A stretch of DNA of 18,025 nucleotides from Flavobacteriaceae bacterium UBA5544 (lineage in GTDB: Bacteria; Bacteroidota; Bacteroidia; Flavobacteriales; Flavobacteriaceae), in assembly GCA_002426755.1 (NCBI GenBank), contig DINI01000022.1:27311-45335 (forward strand). Reading direction: 5' to 3'. Below, one piece after another: positions 15,737 to 18,025 of the stretch. Position 1 is the first letter of the stretch, and every line of letters begins with the position of its first letter. The notes below the pieces were generated by a model. The model worked only from the letters and a program-made list of their open reading frames with translations, was not told where the DNA came from and made no database searches. Both the position numbers and the translations under genes were made by a program.

Positions 15737-16363
15737 ATGAACAGTACCAAAAATGAAACAATCGGATTATTAGTAATTATGAAAGCAAAGCCAGGAAAAG
15801 AGCAAGACGTTAAAAACTTTTTGCTTGGTGGATTAGCACTAGTCAATCAAGAACCCCAAACAGTATCTTGGTTTGCCTTTCAGATAGACAGTAAAACTTT
15901 TGGTATCTATGATACCTTTGAAGTAGAAGAAGGTAGGCAAGCTCATTTAACAGGCGAAGTTGCAAAGGCATTATTAGCAAATGCAGGTGATTTGTTAGAA
16001 GATTTTGATCCTAGTACAGATATTCAACCAACAGATGTATTGGCATCTAATCATAAGTCCGGATTGCAAAACAATGGCTTACTTGTTATTATGAAATCTA
16101 AAGAAGCAAAGACAGCAGATGTCGAAAATTTTCTTAATGTTGGAAAACAATTAGTAAGTGATGAGCCAAAGACTTTATCTTGGTATGCTATAAAAATAGA
16201 TGCAACTACTTATGCAATCTTTGATACCTTTGCAGATGATTCAGGTAGAGATGCTCATTTAACAGGTAAAGTTGCTGCAGCACTTATGGAAAATGCTCCT
16301 GTTCTTTTAGAAGGTTTCCAAGCAACTGCAATTCAAAAAATAGATATTATAGCTTCCAAATAA
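15737..16363 (+). CDS. Tandem-duplicated ABM-like (antibiotic-biosynthesis-monooxygenase-type) protein
   Basis: This 208-residue protein is built of two similar halves of about 100 residues. The first has GLLVIMKAKPGKEQDVKNFL, TVSWFAFQID, FGIYDTFEVEEGRQAHLTG; the second has GLLVIMKSKEAKTADVENFL, TLSWYAIKID, YAIFDTFADDSGRDAHLTG. Each half resembles a dimeric alpha+beta-barrel ABM domain, here fused as a pseudo-dimer. A heme- or cofactor-free oxygenase or a small-molecule binder is possible; activity is unproven. The frame stays open upstream to 15503, but that extension runs into repeat sequence and is unlikely as protein. A signal peptide may be encoded out of frame from 15645. It is on the plus strand, opposite to its neighbours, and is followed by a terminator and an AraC-family gene. 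Confidence 0.75.
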   Translation: MNSTKNETIGLLVIMKAKPGKEQDVKNFLLGGLALVNQEPQTVSWFAFQIDSKTFGIYDTFEVEEGRQAHLTGEVAKALLANAGDLLEDFDPSTDIQPTDVLASNHKSGLQNNGLLVIMKSKEAKTADVENFLNVGKQLVSDEPKTLSWYAIKIDATTYAIFDTFADDSGRDAHLTGKVAAALMENAPVLLEGFQATAIQKIDIIASK

Positions 16364-16374
16364 TTTATATCTTT

Positions 16375-16405
16375 AGAAAGGAGTGTAAAACACTCCTTTC
16401 TTTTT
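16375..16405 (+). terminator. Intrinsic terminator after the ABM-like gene
   Basis: The perfect stem AGAAAGGAGTGT (16375-16386) and ACACTCCTTTCT (16390-16401), with a 3-nt loop, is followed directly by a T run. It lies 12 nt after the stop. It would reduce readthrough into the AraC-family gene, which then needs leaky termination or its own promoter in the 30 nt before its start. Confidence 0.88.
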
Positions 16406-16437
16406 ATATGTAATATTAAATAAAGAAATATATTCTT

Positions 16438-17301
16438 ATGGCTCAAATTATTATAGATAAACAAAATGGTGAATTAGCCTTTAGACTAGAAAGGTTTGAA
16501 AATCTTAATCAATTTGATCATTTACAAAGAAAAAATTATTATTCTATTATTTTACTTAACGCAAGCAACTATAAGTTAAGTGTAGACCTTTCTAATTATG
16601 AACTGCAAGGTTATCAAATGATTTGCTTGTCGCCTTATCAACCATTTATGATTTCTTCTGAAGAACGTTGTCAAGGCTGGTTATTAAATTTTCACCCTGA
16701 CTTTTTTTGTACATATCGTCATCAAAATGAAATTGAAACAGAAGGCGTTCTTTTTAACAACTTTCATGGATTACCACATTTTCAAATTTCTGAAGAAGGG
16801 CTGCTTTTTAATCTCATAGACCAAATTTCTAAAGAGATGGATAGAGATTCTATTGCTCAACATGAAGTTCTTGTGGCTTTTTTAAAGGTATTTTTGATAG
16901 AAGCAGTGAGACAGAAAAAACAATTCGATAAAGAGATAGTTCCAAAATTTTCTGATGGTCAATCAGAAATCCTACAAAATTTAGTAGATTCTATTGAGAA
17001 AAATTATTGTGAATTACATTCTCCGAAAGATTATGCAGATGTTTTGTGTGTTAGTACAAAAACATTGGCAGGGATTGTAAAAAAATATTTACAGCAAACA
17101 CCTAGCGATTTAATTTCTAATAGAATTGTTATAGCGGCTAAACGAGAGCTATATTTAACATCAAAACCTTTGAAACAGATTGCAGCTGGACTTGGTTATT
17201 ATGATGAATTTTATTTTAGTCGATTTTTTAAGAAAAAAGTAGGTGTTTCTCCAGATAATTACAGAAAGACAGTAGGTTTCGCCAAACTAGAAAGGCTATA
17301 A
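16438..17301 (+). CDS. AraC-family transcriptional regulator
   Basis: This 287-residue protein has an N-terminal cupin-like ligand-binding domain (about 1-170; YYSIILLNASNYKLSVDL, YQMICLSPYQPFMISSEE, GWLLNFHPDFF). The C-terminal AraC double helix-turn-helix is at about 185-280: HSPKDYADVLCVSTKTLAGIVKKYL for the first and PLKQIAAGLGYYDEFYFSRFFKKKVGVSPDNYRK for the second, which carries the family signature. It is probably a cytoplasmic activator responding to a small molecule. It is the second gene of the only plus-strand cassette and the likely regulator of the ABM-like gene before it. The start ATG has an A/T-rich upstream with AAAGAAA. Confidence 0.92.
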   Translation: MAQIIIDKQNGELAFRLERFENLNQFDHLQRKNYYSIILLNASNYKLSVDLSNYELQGYQMICLSPYQPFMISSEERCQGWLLNFHPDFFCTYRHQNEIETEGVLFNNFHGLPHFQISEEGLLFNLIDQISKEMDRDSIAQHEVLVAFLKVFLIEAVRQKKQFDKEIVPKFSDGQSEILQNLVDSIEKNYCELHSPKDYADVLCVSTKTLAGIVKKYLQQTPSDLISNRIVIAAKRELYLTSKPLKQIAAGLGYYDEFYFSRFFKKKVGVSPDNYRKTVGFAKLERL

Positions 17302-17320
17302 TTATCAGGTGGTCTTAAGT

Positions 17321-17460
17321 TGCACATAACGTTTGGTGTATGATTAGTTGCGTGGTTAAGCAACTAATTTATTAAACAAATACTTGCCAGAGAAAATTCC
17401 GAAGGAATTTTCCACATAAGCACTTGCCAAAGCAATTAATTATACACGGTGTTGCCAGTA
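17321..17460 (+). repeat. attC-like element G
   Basis: The left core TGCACATAAC (17321-17330) is the exact reverse complement of element F's right end, about 1.8 kb away. The outer arm GTGTATGATTAGTTGC (17336-17351) pairs with GCAATTAATTATACAC (17432-17447) with two G.T wobbles. The central hairpin GAAAATTCC / GGAATTTTC has a GAA triloop (17392-17412). An alternative inner hairpin ATTAGTTGC / GCAACTAAT (17343-17351, 17360-17368) competes with the outer stem. The right core is GTTGCCAGTA (17451-17460). Confidence 0.88.
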
Positions 17461-17474
17461 GTTTATTTCCACGT

Positions 17475-17933
17475 TTAAATTTTTCTTTTGTAATTTAAAT
17501 AAGATAAAAACAAAATCATAATTCCTCCAATTAATGTAACATACATCACAATACTATATTTTCGTTCGTATTCCTTTTTATCCAACATTAGTTGATTTCC
17601 TTTTTCCATTTGTATTAAATCAATATTAATATCTAGTTTGTTTTTATGAGGTTTATAATAAACTTTTATTGTATCTCCCAGTTCGAGATTGTTCGATAAA
17701 TCTTCGTAATTCTTTGTATATCTATATACTCCTAATTTTTGATTTAATCCTTTTAACGAAACAAAGAAACATCCAGATTCTATTCCTTTATCAAGGATGG
17801 AACTTTCAATTTTATTGTAATCACTTAAATCAATACTTTGTTTTGTAAAACCCAAATAAGTATTAAAGAATAACAAGAAGGAAAGAAAGAAAAATAAGAC
17901 TGATGTTAATATTCTTTTAGCGGACTTTAGCAT
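17475..17933 (-). CDS. DUF3592-like two-helix membrane protein
   Basis: This 152-residue protein has an N-terminal helix VLFFFLSFLLFFNTYLGF, then an extracytoplasmic beta-rich part with a GDTIKVYYKPHKNKLDINID stretch, and a C-terminal helix YVTLIGGIMILFLSYL before a basic tail. The helix, VxYxP-like strand, helix layout resembles DUF3592-type membrane proteins. Function is unknown. It is the single gene of its cassette: the stop is 14 nt from the right end of element G, and the start is about 34 nt from the core of the next element. Confidence 0.7.
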   Translation of the reverse strand: MLKSAKRILTSVLFFFLSFLLFFNTYLGFTKQSIDLSDYNKIESSILDKGIESGCFFVSLKGLNQKLGVYRYTKNYEDLSNNLELGDTIKVYYKPHKNKLDINIDLIQMEKGNQLMLDKKEYERKYSIVMYVTLIGGIMILFLSYLNYKRKI

Positions 17934-17966
17934 AAATTTTAATCAGTCAGTTTGGGTTTTTTTAAT

Positions 17967-18025
17967 TACTGGCAACGGTCTCGTATAACCGTCAGTTACG
18001 GTTTTAAAGTTAATGATTTTCGGTT
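17967..18025 (+). repeat. attC-like element H, cut by window end
   Basis: The left core TACTGGCAAC (17967-17976) is the exact reverse complement of element G's right end across the DUF3592-like gene. The next bases, GGTCTCGTATAAC, resemble element C's GGTCTCGGCTAT. GTTACGGTTTT (17995-18005) is shared with the decayed repeat at 11095. Only the left part is visible. Confidence 0.75.

Larger units (their letters stand above)
11276..18025 (-). mobile_element. Integron-like gene-cassette array (CALIN-like), no integrase in view
   Basis: Seven successive gene units are separated by about 137-bp imperfect palindromes, all in one orientation. For six of the seven units the sequence at the end of one element is the reverse complement of the start of the next element over 9-13 bases, and these sequences differ from unit to unit; the seventh (left-most) match is only 6 bp. 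This is how integron cassettes look, since each cassette's two ends came from one circular site. Unit boundaries (core to core) are roughly 11276-12103, 12220-12702, 12820-13998, 14117-14557, 14677-15399, 15519-17330 and 17451-17976. Six of seven units are read on the minus strand with 5' leaders starting within tens of bases of the core, as in cassettes. No tyrosine recombinase or attI is seen; the array continues past the right edge. Confidence 0.75.

Noticed and set aside
12094..17460. Elements are merely intergenic transcription terminators or REP-like repeats
   Set aside because: They are long, multi-armed and lack T runs after the stems. Neither idea explains the unit-specific ends matched across each gene.
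12220..17976. Gene units are transposons with terminal inverted repeats
   Set aside because: No transposase is present and no target-site duplications were seen. The inverted ends differ from unit to unit, while a transposon family would share them.
11276..18025. Calling the array a canonical integron with IntI-type attC sites
   Set aside because: The cores deviate from RYYYAAC/GTTRRRY, and neither an integrase nor an attI site is in the window. I therefore call it integron-like and CALIN-like only.
12094..18025. CRISPR array
   Set aside because: The repeats are over 130 bp with gene-sized spacers and there are no cas genes.

Overview
The window is AT-rich DNA that most likely comes from the chromosome of a marine-type Bacteroidota, probably a flavobacterium. 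The evidence is a type IX secretion C-terminal sorting domain on a giant secreted protein, a DUF6090 membrane protein (a family I know mainly from flavobacteria), weak or absent Shine-Dalgarno sequences, and many short A/T-rich leaders. No rRNA, tRNA, CRISPR array, transposase or recombinase gene was seen.

Bases 1 to about 8,190 look like ordinary chromosome. They hold the end of an M28 zinc aminopeptidase overlapping a short-chain dehydrogenase, a convergent small outer-membrane-type protein, a DUF3124 lipoprotein, and a divergent 1,343-residue secreted protein. That protein joins seven FG-GAP/VCBS-type repeats, an ASPIC/UnbV domain, a vanadium haloperoxidase/PAP2 domain with every expected vanadate-binding residue, and a T9SS sorting tail. 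After it come small minus-strand genes: DUF2200, a short membrane protein and a TfoX-N protein.

From about 8.7 kb to the right edge the architecture changes. Single genes or gene pairs, nearly all on the minus strand, are separated by a family of about 137-bp imperfect palindromes, all in one orientation. Six are complete and well conserved (about 12,094-12,229; 12,693-12,829; 13,989-14,126; 14,548-14,684; 15,391-15,528; 17,321-17,460). A seventh starts at 17,967 and runs off the window. Two decayed relatives lie at about 8,750-8,845 and 11,086-11,285. The last 9-13 bases of each element are the reverse complement of the first 9-13 bases of the NEXT element, across the intervening gene, and this end sequence differs from gene to gene. 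That is the signature of integron gene cassettes, whose circular form pairs its own two ends in one attC site. The cores (AAC...GTT; GTTRTRY in several) are close to, but not the same as, canonical RYYYAAC/GTTRRRY. Conserved G.T wobbles, GNA/GNRA-type hairpin loops and a 6-by-3 nt internal asymmetry all favour folding of the plus strand, which is the bottom strand relative to most of the genes, as in classical attC sites. I read this as an integron-like cassette array without an integrase in view (CALIN-like) in a Bacteroidota chromosome, with highly divergent attC-like sites. Decay at the low-coordinate end suggests that the young, recombinase-proximal end is to the right of the window.

The cassettes carry a DUF6090 membrane protein; a four-helix membrane protein; a DUF1883-TIR protein with a small partner (a possible antiphage or NAD-consuming module); a SnoaL-like protein; an unknown 232-residue protein; a plus-strand cassette with a duplicated ABM-like protein, a terminator and an AraC-family regulator; and a DUF3592-like membrane protein. 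An LRR-like membrane protein and a cation diffusion facilitator may form an older, decayed cassette to the left.
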